Origin: Vitis vinifera
Lineage: Eukaryota; Streptophyta; Magnoliopsida; Vitales; Vitaceae
DNA length: 64,000 bases
NCBI RefSeq assembly: GCF_030704535.1
Contig: NC_081823.1
Location: forward strand, 8,707,001-8,771,000
Direction of reading: 5' to 3'
The notes below the pieces were generated by a model. The model ran no database searches and was not told the origin of the DNA. It saw only the letters and a program-made list of their open reading frames with translations. Every line of letters begins with the position of its first letter. Position 1 is the stretch's first letter. Positions 44,944 to 57,994 of this stretch are shown here, piece after piece. Made by a program: the position numbers and the translations under genes.

Positions 44944-46130
44944 ATGTCGACGGTTGAGAAGCTGTTCGTTCAGATCTTCGAGCGCAAGAACCGGATCATC
45001 GAGCAGGTGAAGCACCAGACCGATGCCTTCGACCACCACCTCGCTTCCAACCTCATTATCGAGGGATTCAACCCTCCACCATGGCTGCTCGCTCCCTCTT
45101 TTGAAATCTCGTCTTCGGATCCCAAAGGTACTCTGCTTATTTCTCTTGCTTTTTCGTGGATTTGTTACGAATTTGTTCAAGGACATGTTTGGTTGCCTAG
45201 AAAAATGAAGGATAAAAAAGTAATTAGAGGTTTTTTGTATTTTTAATTTTTTTTTAAAGGTGCATTTCGTTGGTGAGGAAATGAAGGGAAAAAGCGTAAT
45301 AGATTTTTCTTTATAGTATTTTAGTTTTTTTATAGTTAGACTAGGTTTCAAGAGAAAATTCATATTAGCAGTCGAATTGGTACTGTTGAGTTTGGTTTTC
45401 CTTATTTTAATTTGATAGGATGACTTCAGGTCAGAACATACTGTTACAAACTGTTCCAAATTCTCGTATTCTGTCTGTAATTTTGGGTGACTTCTTTCAG
45501 GAATTTGTGTTTATAATTTCTGCGGAACGAAGCAAAATAGTAGGAAGTGCATTTTTATTTTTTATTTTTTTGAGTTTGAGATATTGAAGGAGTCTTCCTT
45601 GCATGGAAAAACTGTTGGAATCAGCATAGTTGAATTTAGTTTTCTTCTTAAAAAAGAAAAAAATAAATAAATATGAAATCGCGGTTTCAGGTGTGGAAGG
45701 TACTCTCACACAGTCTTTGAAGTTACCATTCTATTTATCATTTGTGGTTGTTTTCATGAATTTGTGTTTGTATTTTCCAAGAAGATGAAGGGAAATAGAG
45801 TGGAAAAGGGAATTTTGTGTTTGTTTTGATTAAAAGAAAAAAAAGTCTTACTAGCCAAGAAGAACAGCTGGACTGGTTGTGTCATGTGTAGTTTTCCCTT
45901 TTAGGAAGAACTTTTAAATTGGAAAATGATCTTAAGGTTAGCAGGTAATCTACATGCTGATCCAAATTTATCCTTTTTTATGTTTCCAGGAATTTGTGTT
46001 CATAGTACAGAGAAAATGAAGGAAAAAGTAGAAAGGGGAAATTTTAGGATTTCTTTCTTTCAGGTTTGAGACATTGAAGGACTCCCTCTAGAAAAGCAGA
46101 ATAATTAGATTAGGCATACTTGGTTTTCTT

Positions 46131-46167
<37 letters not shown>

Positions 46168-46700
46168 CCTTCAAATATCTGATGATTGAAATCTTGAAGG
46201 TACTCACATAATGTTTTCAAACTCTTCACATTTTTATTTGGTTTAGTTCAATTTTCAGAGGATAATTGCATGTTTAGGCCTTGTAAGAATCAGTTTGTCT
46301 AATGAGAAACTAAAGGAAAACGTTAGGAAATGAAATTTGGATTCTTCTGTTTTTATATTGTTTTGGGTTTGAGAAGTTGAAGAACTTGCTTTAGCCAAGC
46401 AATGCAGTTGTATTTGGCATAGTTAAAAGTGGTCACTCTCTTTCTCTCTCTCTCTCTCCCTTTTTCTTTTTTCTTTTTGCAATTTAAGTTGTGAGTTCAG
46501 ATTCCAGTGTTCACGCATTAGAAAAGAATGCTATTTCATATTTTAAATGTGCATCTGCAAAAAAACCAGTTCTGAAGCCCAAAATTTTGCACATTTTTAA
46601 TTTTTTTTGTCAGTTTGCAATGTACACATAACCTAGTATCACAATATCTTGAAAATTTTTAGCTCTACTTAGAGGACAACTTATCTTCTGGCCATGTGGT

Positions 46701-46734
<34 letters not shown>

Positions 46735-49700
46735 CATCTAGCTATCAATATAGATGTATATATACATATACACATATATTAATGGGTATCAATATACATA
46801 TATATTGATACACAAAGATTCAATATATTAACGGGTAACAACACCTAACAAAAGGGCACATAAAAGTATTTTTCCATTTCCTCTATGATGATGAAACTTT
46901 GACTTTCAAGTTTTATTTCTCTGTAGATGGGACCAAAATGAGAAGTGACAACAAGTCAAATTCATTCTAGCTATAAGTCCTGCACTAATTTGAATCTCCA
47001 TGGAACTGCATACCTCTCCCTCATATAAATAGTAAGAAACCTGCAGGAATGGCTTCCTCTGATGATTTCCTTTGTTATTTTGCAGAGTTAAAGAAAGAAG
47101 AGCTGATTTCAGGACTCTTGCTCCCACATCCACAACCTACAATGGTTCCTTATTACAATGGTCACTATTCTCTGTATAACAAGTCAGCTGTTACAGTAAA
47201 TACTGGCGAGTTTTCTGATGGCTTACCCATGGAAACGCATGCTTCCAATAAAGGTTTTGATGCAGGAGAAAGGCAGACAGCTGTGCCCCAGTGCAACAAT
47301 AATGAGACTGAAATTCCTGTAAGTGGTGTTCTTGAACCAGGTCCTAGTGCTACCTCTTCTCCAAATCAGATAGATGCAAGAATATCAAACATTTATTCAG
47401 AGCCAGATCAATCTCTTGCCAGAATCCAACGGTCCAAGTCACGGCAAAAGGCTTTAGAGTTTCGTAATAGTTCAAAAGTAAAATGTAAAAACCGTTTAGT
47501 TGATGACAACAACAATGGTACATATTCTAGTGGAGTTGCAGTCTCCAGAATGGCTTTCCAGCAGTCCAACTTTGTTAATGAGTTATTGGAGTCAGTCAAA
47601 CCCTCTAATATCAACAATAAAAATACTGGTGAGAGAGAAGCAGGAAAAGGAGATCATTATAGCTTGGAAAAGGGTGGCAACATTTATTCTGGTAGAGTTA
47701 CAAGATCTAGAAGTTCTTCTCAACAAACCAAGTGTGTGAATATGGATGGCTCTTCTCATGTTACCAAGGGAGATAGTGTCAGACTTGCACCATCTATTGG
47801 CAAACCTATGCAAGAGTCTGCCTATGCCAGTGCTTTGTTGGATCCTTCTAATATTGATGATAAAAGTCATGCATTAATAGAAGATAAAATGGGAGATCCC
47901 CACAGCAAGGGGAAGGGTAGCTATGTCTATTCTGGTAGAATCACAAGATCTAGAAGTTCTTCTGAAAAAGTTAACTCTGTAGATGAGTCTTCCAAACTGG
48001 ATAGCTCTTCTAACATTGCTAGGGTTGATAGAGGTACACAGGCAGAGTCTATTCCTAATTCACTACAGTGGCCTAATCATGCTAATGAGTTTTTGGAATT
48101 GGTCAAACCTTTTGACATCAAAGGTCGAAGTTGTGAAGTCAAAGAAGTAACAAAAGTAGATATTCGGAGCAAGGAAAAGGGCAGTGGTGTTTATTGTGGA
48201 AGAATTACAAGATCTAGGAGTTCTTACCAACATCCCAACTGTCTGGGTGGGTTTTCTGAACTGGTTAGCTCTTCTAATATTGTCAATGAAGATGGTTGTA
48301 AACTTACTCAACCAATCAGTAAATTAATGGAACCATCTGAACCATTAAGATCAATTGGAGGAGATGCTGCTTCTCAGAATGCAGAAGGTACACAAATATC
48401 TCTTAGACGGTCCTCACCAAGACAGAAGGATTCAGAGTTACCTGCAGAAGATGCAAGAGAACATCCAGGCAAGGGAAATATTGCAGATGAGTGTGTTGGT
48501 AGAAGAACAAGGTCTACATCTTTTGCTTCTGGCAGGTCTGCCCTAGGAAATACATTAAACAGGTCAGAAGGATTAGAGCCTCTGAAAAGCTCAGGATCTG
48601 GCGCAAATATCCTGCCTTGTGCTGAAACCAATAACATTGCCAAGCAGGAAAGATGTGCTGCAACTGCTCCAGAGACTGAACTAGTTTCAGATGAGCCAGT
48701 AGACTCTCATCTTGTTTGTTCTGGATCTAATTTGGATGGTGCCAGCCTTAGAGTGGGGTTGGAAGTTTTAGTCTTGAGGCCACCCTCTGATCTTGATATG
48801 TTTGTGAAGCCCAAACAACTTGATTTTGATGATGTGGAAGATTGCAGTTTGAATGAAGCCTCTGTTCCTGCACCAATGAAGAAAAGACAGGACACTTCAT
48901 CATCAGGAAAGAGATGTTCTACCCCTCTGGCGCCTGCAGAATCACTGGAAAGAGTGATATCTAATAACCATCATGGAAACAGTGTTCCACCTTTGAAGAA
49001 GTTGTTGTTGGAGGAGCTGGAAGTTTTGAGCAAGGAAGAGGAAGCTCGAACAGGTTCGTCTGAGTCTGATGCAGAGGAAAAAGTAGAAGTTGAAAAACAG
49101 AAACTTGGGTATGGTTTTTGCCATGCATTTTCTACGAGCAGAACTTCAAATAGATCAGCTGGGTCATCAATAAATAAAGCAGTGGAGGTGTACGAAACAG
49201 CAATCTCCCATACATTGCCAGAAGGCATTAAAATCTCAAAACTAGGCCATTCAGTTGTCTCAAAAGCTTTTAGAAAAAGTTCATGTGAAAGCCCGTTAAA
49301 AAATGCAGTGGATTCTGATTTGACCAATGTAGATGCAGATATAAGGATGAATTTATCTTTTGAGAAGGGGGTTGGGGAGTTTCATGTTGTTGGAGATGCT
49401 GAAATGGTATCAGAAGACAGAACCTTAGCCGTGTCTTTGCAAGACTCTGCTGTTAAGTTCCCTGCTGTTTCTGTGAATGAATCTAAGGGTTGCGCTGTGA
49501 GTCAGAACATGAAATCGGGCAACGTTCAATTTCAAAATGCAGAGAAAGTAACTCCTTCCTTGGGAAGCTGTAGTGGCAATGACAAGATTGTTGGTGACTC
49601 TAAACCAATTGAACTGCAAATTACAGAGAAGTCCATACAGTCAGGAAGAAGTTTCAACTTTACCATGGAGGGATTGCCTCAGGCTAAGAGGAGAAAGATT

Positions 49701-52700
49701 GAGGGTCAACTACTTGATGCCTCATCTGCTTCTCCAAATTCAAAAAGAGAGCCATTTCAGAGTATTCAAGACACAATGAGTACACACTTGAATGGTGTAG
49801 AAGGCAACTCAGAGACTGTTTTAATATCTCCATACCTCCATATTTCTTGTGAGGAAGGTGTGGATCAATCTAATGCCAGTAAAAGTCCTCATGAAGAAAT
49901 GGATCAGAATATGAAGTGCTGCATGGAAGAAGGAATTAAATCTTCATCTAAACTACAAGTGATGGAGGTATTTGTTTTTCATTTTCTAACTTGAATCTCT
50001 CCAAGTTGATTTATATTAATTTGGCAGATTTGGATTAAACGAATTTTAATCAGGACCATTTTATATTGATGTCCATAAGATGTTAAAGAAGGCTACTTGG
50101 TTAGGTAGATACTTAATACAACAATCAAGAATTGGCAATAAAATGTCCATGTTGGGTCTTGGAATATCCAGTAATAATCAAGCCTACCTAGAAGGCCTAT
50201 GAGTAAGAGTGGCTGATGTATGTTGATCATACCTCAGTTTTCTGATAATACCACTGGCATCTTATTTGTTATCACATCAAATATTCAACTTCCATTAAAA
50301 AGTTTGACATATCAAATCAAGACTAGACCTCTTGGTGTTTTGGAATATAACATCATTCTAGCTAAGTTTTTTTAGCCAAAAAATTATATAGGTCTTTTAG
50401 AGTTCAAATCATACTCAAATCTGTTCTTAACTTTGTTCAGTTGGTAACAGTCATAAGTGTGGCCAGTAATACTCCAGAAACCTCTTGGGAGTTTTCTAAT
50501 TTTAGCTTTCCTCTCTTATTTGTTTTGTTAAAGAGCATGATACACATTATGAACCTAAATCTTTCAAGCTTAAGCTTTTAGGAAAATTGGTAGTTCAATG
50601 TGGTATCAAAGTCTCATTTATAGGGAAGTCATGTGTTCGAGCCTCAACACATAATATGTATTTCCCCAATTTATTAAGTCCATGTGTGAGCCCAAAAGAG
50701 GCTAATTGTGGTTATTTGCCTATGGGCTTGTGTGTCTATTCATGAGTGGATATGATACTCCATGTAAGGAATGATGTTAGAAAGCATGATATACACTTTT
50801 AGGAAAATCGGTTTTCTAATGTGTTTGATGACAAGAAGAACAATTGACCTTGTATATTTTAGCTTTTTCTTTTAGAGAATTTCTTGGTGAATCCTAAATT
50901 CCCTTTTCTGTTGCTCATTCGCTAGTATGGTTTTATAGAAGCTGTGGTAAGTTTGGTCATGCATGTTTAGATCCAGCTTGTCCCTAATTAAATAGGAAAA
51001 ATGAAATCATAGAATACATTAAAGTTATGGACTAATGTGTGATCGACATTTTAAAAGGCTATTGAGGTTTACAACTTGAGGTTCGTCTCATGTCGTGCCA
51101 CTCTAAATTAGCCTTGAGGTTACAGCCTCGAGGTCGTTGAGAAGTCTCAAATATACAATAGGTTTAATGTGTTTAGGTCATATATGGGCTTTTTCTATAT
51201 ATTTTATGAGAGGTTTAAACCTTAATATTCAATGGATTTTAATGGGTTTTCTGCTTTTGGGGGGCTTTCATATAGATGTTATAAGTTTTGGAGATTTGAG
51301 TTAAATCCTTTATAAAATAAGAACTTAGTTGACCTCCATTTAACCCTTTAAAAGGATAAAAGAAAAAGGAAAAAGATCAAGAAGAAGAAATGGAGAAGTT
51401 GTTAACTAAAGCAGTGGTTGATCATATATAATCATTGTTTTATTATTCTAGTGGTTGTTTTCCTTTATTTATCAATGATAAGATTGAGAAGAGGAAGATT
51501 GGGTGGATATTAACATTGATACTGATGGATAGGATGATAGAGCAATTAGACATGGTGATGATTTCTTGGAGGATCTTACTAGTGATAATGATGGTGATGC
51601 TGAAGACTATTTGATAGAACTATGAGAGAGATAGGTTTTGGAAGAGTGACCGAGGAACTAAATCAGAAACTGCTGAAAATAACAATTTTTTTTTATTTTT
51701 TTTATTTTTTTATTATTATTACGAGGTTTGTGATTTTTTTTTTTGGTGATTTTATTAAAAATTTTCGTATTTCATGAGAATTTAGTTTTCTTTTCTGTAC
51801 ATTATTATTAGTTTTTGTGTTTAAGTTGAGGCTTAAGCCTTAATCCACCTCAAGGTACACCTTGCCTCATTTGGTCAAAATACCTCAAGATAACCTATGG
51901 CCTTTTTAAATCATTGCTTGTGATGAAGGATATATGCCATTGTTAGTTCTAAATTGCTCTTAGATAATTGATTTTTGTATTTAGCGTTCCTGATCTAGAG
52001 CAAGGACTTGCACCTTTAAAGCAGATTCTCTTCATTGTATATTTTGTCTTTTCAGTTTATGTATTTATGCTTTGTCATTGTCTTTGGCAGGCAGAACATA
52101 GCTTGGAAGGGAGAGATAAAAATGTTAAACCCTCCTTCACATTTGAAAGTGAACAATTAGGGCCACCCCTTGTCTCAAGTTTGACTAAGCGAGCATCAGG
52201 AGATTTCCAAGGTTTTTTGGTGGAGGAAGCAGAAGGGGAGGGTGGAACAAACATTATACATGATATGCGAAGCCAGTGTGCTACTGAAGAACACCAAGGT
52301 TCCTTGTTCCTTGATGATAAACTTGGTCCAGAGATTGCAGAAAATTTGACTTGTATGGATGAAAGAACTATGTGGAAAACTAATTTTCAACTGGAGGATG
52401 GTGGATTATTTTCACATTGTTCAATTGGTTCTCCACATAACCAATATCTGGATTTGTTTGGTGCTGATCAAGCTAAGCCCGTGTTTGAGGGCTTTGTTAT
52501 GCAAGAAGAGAATGAAAAACCACATATTGCTAGAGATGGAATCGGTTTTGACAAATTGGACCTTCCAACCACTACAATCGAACGTGCCAGTGTTTTGGAG
52601 CAGCTTTGCCTATCTGCTAGCATTCATACCCCATTGCCACATTTCTCAATTACAGACAAGTTGCCCAGAGCACCAAACTTTTGCCAATCTGTACCTAATG

Positions 52701-55700
52701 GGCTTCTAGAGGGCATGGATCTGCAGAGCACCCTGTCTTTAAATGACGATGCTGGTAAGCTACTTAGGGCTAGTTACAGTTGCTTGAATGAGGAAGCCAA
52801 TCATGCTTTTCAAGGGAGTTCCACTTCTGATCACCGACCATTTTCTAGCACTCAATTTGCTTGGAACATTAGCAAACCATGTATATCTCCAGTTGGGAAG
52901 CTTTGGAGGGTTAGCACATCAAGTTCTGGCAGTTCAGGGAAGCGACTGAGCTTGAATCCTGAGCTCACTTGCTACCCAATTGAGGAGGATCCCTGCATAA
53001 GTGAAGAAACTGAGCAAAAAGATGATGTCAGTGATGCCTTCCATGAAGGTATTAGTTCAATGACTATAACTGGTTCCGCCAGAAGAGAACTGCTTGGTGA
53101 CATTACAGAAGAATATCTAAATCCACTGGCATCAGTTTCTACAGCTGAGAAATTTTCTGATAGGGGCAGTTTGGATTCAGTGAACATAGACATCAATGTC
53201 CCCAGGACTCAGAATAAAGGTAAAGAGAAGCTTCAGAACCTTTATGAAAGTAAGACAAGAGGTACAAACGAGATGAGGGAGAACCAGAGTTTATCAGTGG
53301 CTGAAAATGGTGTTAGGAGGGTCACTGAATCACTTCATAACAGGTTCAGTAAGCCAAAACTATCAGGAAAGACCAGTTTGAGAAAAGGAGGCCCAAGTAT
53401 TTCAGAAAGGGAGTCCAAGCATAAGAATATTGTGTCCAACATCACTTCCTTTGTTCCACTTGTTCAACGAGCTCAAGGAGCTGCAGTTGTTACAGGTAAT
53501 ACATTTCACTTTTCTTTTTCTTTTTTGACTTGTCTGAAGAAATGGATTTCTTTTCCCAATGGTCATATGAAAGTAATCTAAATATTCTCTTGCTCTTATA
53601 TGGGACATAGAGTCATTAATAGTGCTAATTGCTTAAATTAATGCATTGGGTTTCAAACTTTGGTTCCAGGTATTGTAATTTATCCTTTGTTTCCTGGGAT
53701 TATGCACTGTTCCATGTTCACATGTCTGTATATCTACTATTTAGTTCAATTTGAAGTCTGAGCTTTACTTCTCAATTGCTTTGTTGAGCCAACTTTATAT
53801 GGTCATGTTGGTTGCTTTTGTTTTATTCTGTTCAATCATTATACATCAAATAACTTATGTCTTCTCTTATCTCCTTGGGGATTAAATGCCAGTTCTATCT
53901 CATAACTAATTTGACAATTACATTTCTTTTAATGAGAAACCTGAACCAAAAGAACAAATTGTTACAAACTGCCAATAGAATCAGCAATGGTTGATTGATC
54001 AAAACCTTCAAGAAATGATGCATCCTCAAAGTAAGATTAACTGAGAAGTGGATGCTGATACATATTTGAGCCAAAGAGTGCAGAACAGACTAGAAGTTGG
54101 TTATAGAATATAGTGGCCACCATAAATGGTAAAAGTGTGCTGCATTTTCATTGATTTGAAGTTTGAACTATTTCAAAGAACTCAATTGTGACGATATGTG
54201 TGAGTTTTGAATATACTAAACTGGACAGGAGCATTCAAATGGACATGGTTTAAATCGGCAAAAAGTAGGAATGGAAAATAATTCATGGTTCCATCCCCAA
54301 ATAATAAGACAAGGCATGATGGATTACAAGAATTCATGTAAATCTGGAATCAACTCTTTATATTTGCTTTGTAATGTTTTGTTTTTGTTGAACTGTGTTG
54401 TGCAAATCTGTTTGTTTATCTGCAAACTGCATTTTTTATTCAAGCATGCTAAGGAAGATGGAAGTTTTACTTGCACTAACAATAAGTGTCAGGCTATGAC
54501 AAGACTGTACATTTAAGCAGTTGTATGTGGCTGCAGGATATCTGAAATTATATTCTCTAGTTGATATTTTATTTTGGAACTTCTTGTGGTGTCTTACAGG
54601 GAAGAGAGATGTCAAGGTGAAAGCTCTGGAGGTTGCTGAGGCTGCAAAGCGCCTAGAGGAAAAAAGAGAAAATGAACGTAAAATGAAAAAGGAAGCCTTG
54701 AAACTTGAGCGTGCAAGACTAGAGCAAGAAAATTTGAGGCAGTTGGAGCTGAAGAAAAAAAAGAAAGAAGAGGAAAGGAGGAAAAAAGAAGCTGAGATGG
54801 CAGCAAGGAAAAGACTGAGGGAAGAAGAAGAAAAGGAGAAGGAAGCAAAAAGAAAGCGTACTGAAGAAGCACGGAGACAGCAAAGAGAGCATGAGCAGAA
54901 ATTACGTGCTGAGAAAGAGAAGGAAAAGAGACATCGAGCCACAGTAAGATACTTCTGCATGATACAGTTCTGTTTTTTTTTTTTTTTTCTTATTTGTTTT
55001 TGGAGTAGAGCCAATTGGTGTTATATCTACTATAGGTTGAAAAAGTGCATGAGAGGAAGGAAGCAAGAGATGAAGTGAAAATTGATAAGAAAGTGGAAGA
55101 AGACACTCTTGTGCAAAAACCAGAGACTGAGTTGAGAACTTCCAGGGTTTCAACAAGTGATATTTCTAAAGCAAGTATTGTTCTTAAAGATTCTGAGGCT
55201 CTTAGTGATTGTGGTGAGATTCAGAAGGTAAGAGCGGCATTTATTTATTTATGCAAAGTCCTTCACTATCATGACTGTCTTATACTTATTGCAACTAGTT
55301 TTTGGAGTGCAACAATACAGCAGGAAACAATTCCTTCTCTGAGTTATAAAATTCTTGTTAATCCTAAGTGATTTCCCACTCATGCTTTAGCCACTCATTT
55401 TTGTCATCTGAGTCCTATGATTGAAGAATATAATAATGATATTATTCTCTCAATTTTTGCATTAATGTCACATAAGTTTTCCCTTTCATGTGGATTGGCA
55501 ACCTATGTGAAGGAAATCACTATCAACATTTGATAGCTTTAACTTCAGGAGATCCAGGTCATATGGAAATTCCAAGCTTTAGGTGCAATAGGCTTTTAGA
55601 GCAATCATCCAAATCTAAGCATGGTTATTGTTAAACCGGTAGATATCTTAGTACTCACTGGAAAGTAGTTGGGCACCTTTTTGGCTTTCTCTTGTTTCCT

Positions 55701-56572
55701 TTGTGCCAAAATTAGAAAGAGCACATGCTCTTTTTGGTTCAATGCTCTCTTTTTGTAGAGAAAAGAGGCTGATTTCTTTAACATTTTTTATTTAAAGTAA
55801 TTTCTGATCCAGTCAAACCACCTTTTAAGTTCTCTTCGTAATCCAACAATTTTAAGATGTTTTATCCTTCTTCATTCTTTTTATTTTTTTATTTTTTTAT
55901 TTTATTTTTCTTTTAATTTCCTCAACTTCTATGTAGAACCTTGTACTGATAAATTCAATTTTACAGGTAACAGGTAATTTGGATAAAGCATCTGAAAATG
56001 ATAATCTGGTTGCAAATACAACTAAAGAAGAGTCATATGAGATGTCTCCCTACCAATCCTCAGACGATGAAGAGGAAGAAGAGGATGACATACCAACCAA
56101 AAAGTTCATCCCATCATGGGCCAGGTTCATATCTCCATTTTGCCATCTCAAATAATTATTGTTTTCTGGGAATTTGATACACCAGTGTCATGTTATGAGG
56201 CACTCCAAGCTACCATTGATATTTCTTTGGTTCTTTCCGCACTTACAATGCTCGCCAGTTGTTTAGATTAGTTTACTAATATGTTTTGACAATTTCTTCC
56301 TTGGTTAAAGCTGTGAACAGCATCTTGACCACACTCAAAAGAGATTCTGCTTGCTTTTGCAGTAAAAATTATCTGGTTATTGCCGTATCCTCCCAGCAAA
56401 AAGTAGACCCGAATATGATATTCCCACCAGAAAGCTTTTGTAGTATCAATGAAGGTAATCCTCATAAATAATCTAAATCACTGGAACTTCATTAGCTATT
56501 TCTGGACTAAAATTCATAATGTCTACTCCCTTTGTAGTTCTTGTATCTCGAAAGCAGCAGCAGCAGAAATAG
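44944..56572 (+). CDS. WYR: Inner centromere protein INCENP (WYRD-like), 8 exons
   Basis: Exons 44944-45127, 47086-49967, 52091-53495, 54600-54943, 55036-55227, 55967-56124, 56363-56454 and 56538-56572 join in frame to 1763 aa. N-terminus: MSTVEKLFVQIFERKNRIIE, then an ELKKEELISGLL motif. The middle is long, Ser-rich and mostly disordered, with TRSRSS-centred repeats. About residues 1493-1610 form a Lys/Glu/Arg-rich single helix (KKKKKEEERRKKEAEM). The C-terminus has SPYQSSDDEEEEEDD, KKFIPSWA and DPNMIFPPESFCSIN, the IN-box that binds and activates Aurora kinase. Family role: scaffold of the chromosomal passenger complex at centromeres and the cell-division midzone; plant WYRD is needed for gamete cell fate and mitosis. 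Naming rests on the IN-box and overall design. The smallest last exon (VLVSRKQQQQK) is the least certain. Confidence 0.9.
45260..46440 (+). repeat. Degenerate tandem repeats in INCENP intron 1
   Basis: A unit of roughly 250-300 bp recurs three to five times with much decay. Landmarks are GGAATTTGTGTTT, AAATGAAGGGAAA, GTTTGAGACATTGAAGGA and GGCATAGTTGAATT, seen near 45500-45630, 45755-45890, 45990-46110 and 46310-46430. Confidence 0.55.
46130..46165 (+). repeat. (CT)n microsatellite
   Basis: About fifteen CT units in INCENP intron 1. A shorter CT run lies near 46440. Confidence 0.8.
46703..46735 (+). repeat. (TCTA)n microsatellite
   Basis: Eight or so perfect TCTA units, followed by TATATA-rich sequence, in INCENP intron 1. 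Confidence 0.85.
50526..50821 (+). mobile_element. Complete 296-bp TRIM element in INCENP intron 2
   Basis: 5' LTR 50526-50600 (TGTTAAAGAGCATGATACAC ... TTCAATG) and 3' LTR 50775-50821 (TGTTAGAAAGCATGATATAC ... CTAATG). The 3' LTR lacks about 28 bp from its middle. A PBS-like TGGTATCAAAG starts right after the 5' LTR. A 5-bp target duplication TGTTT flanks both ends (50521-50525, 50822-50826). No coding capacity, as expected for a TRIM. Confidence 0.82.
50827..52090 (+). other. INCENP intron 2, right part
   Basis: Ordinary intron DNA with T-rich runs near 51690-51750 and phrases on GAGGTT/CCTCAAG near 51060-51130 and 51820-51890. No gene seen up to the TTTGGCAG acceptor. Confidence 0.45.
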
Positions 56573-57790
56573 GTGGTGATGCTGCATTCTATGTGGCAAA
56601 ATCATCTATTTCTTGGGATGGCAATAATCATACCAAGAGAAGGTACTTCTTTCCTTTCTTTTCTTTTCTGATTTTCTCCCCCTGGGAATCTTGGCTACAT
56701 CCGTATGCTTGGTCAAATTATCCATTTTTAGGTCATTATCCACTGTGGCAGTTGGGGTTATCATCTAATCAATCATCCTTTTTCACGGATGATTTGGTGG
56801 CCGTCATTGCAAACGGCTAGAAAAAACTTGTCCGTTCCTTTGACAACCAGAAAGCCCCACTTTCTTTTCTTCCACTTCCCACACGCACAAAGAGCTTGAC
56901 AAAGAAATATACTAATTTATGTTTTGATGATCCTTCGCCCATGATAGGACAGATGAACTTTAAATAAAAAGGGGTTAATATATTGCAAACCATGGAAGTC
57001 ATCAGTGAACAACTGTTTCTATTTATCACTCTTATGAAAACTTGCTAAGTAACTGGTAGCTTTTTCTAGAGCTACAAGTAATGGATTTTTGTTTCCTCTG
57101 GCAGGTCCTTCCGTTCCAACAACATTTCCCCCTTTTTTTTTTGGAAGACACTATGAGGGAGATCAGAGTTGGATGGCAAACCCAATTATTTCCCAGCAAA
57201 TTTGTAGCTGAAAAAAATTCAGAACTGAACAATGTACATACTTCTTTGAACATTGTAGCATTTTTTTTTCTCTTTAAAATGAGGCCAAGTTCACTACTCT
57301 AATCTCAGTTTATTTGAGAATTGTCAATACCCACTCGGTTGCCCTTTTATGGTACTTAAAATAAATAGATACTGACGTCTGAGCACAAATGATCCTTTTG
57401 CTTATTCAAAAAGCCATGAGAATAAAATAATCATATGAAAATTGAGATGATTGCCTTTTTTCTTTGCTTTTATATCATAACGGCTCTATGACCAAATGTT
57501 GGACTTTAGGGACCCATGAACACATGGGCTGCCTCTTGTCATTATTGAAATGAACCCATTTTCCAAAGGCTGTCATGCTGATACATTTTCTGTGTCCCCA
57601 GTCAAAAGATTCCCACTTGGAATTTGAATTCCTACGCTCTGTTCCAGTACGGCTCCACCCTACCTGTTTCTTTTTTCCAAAATAATCTCCACCGTCCAGT
57701 GGTTGGACTAAGTCGCGTGGCATTGATGGAGACGCCTGTCATCATCAGTCTCGGGGTCTCTTGTTGTTCTAGTGTGTCCTCTATTCTTCA
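56573..57790. other. INCENP 3' flank and LecRK upstream region
   Basis: Likely INCENP 3' UTR first, then upstream DNA of the receptor kinase. No further gene supported. Confidence 0.45.
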
Positions 57791-57797
57791 TAACCGT

Positions 57798-57812
57798 TGT
57801 ATATATAAATAT
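57798..57812 (+). promoter_or_regulatory. TATA box of the lectin receptor kinase
   Basis: GTATATATAAATATACC about 190 bp before the start codon, followed by a C/T-rich leader typical of plant 5' UTRs. Confidence 0.6.
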
Positions 57813-57994
57813 ACCCCACGCGCCCAATTTCTAACCGTTTAAACCCCATTTTCCCACTACAGCTCCCTTCTCCCTTTCGTTCTGAAAACGACACCGTTTT
57901 GACAAGTCGCCGTCTTCCTCCTCCGACCTCTTGTTCTTTTCTTGCAAAACTCTGATTTTCCACTCAACTGTAAGTCTGTAACCACATTGTCTCC

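Noticed and set aside
44902-45459. 185-aa minus frame opposite INCENP exon 1
   Set aside because: Opposite strand of a clear INCENP exon and its intron; no similarity seen.
54436-55014. 192-aa Ser/Phe-rich frame on the minus strand
   Set aside because: Shadow of the Lys/Glu-rich INCENP helix exon; composition mirrors GAA/AAG codons.
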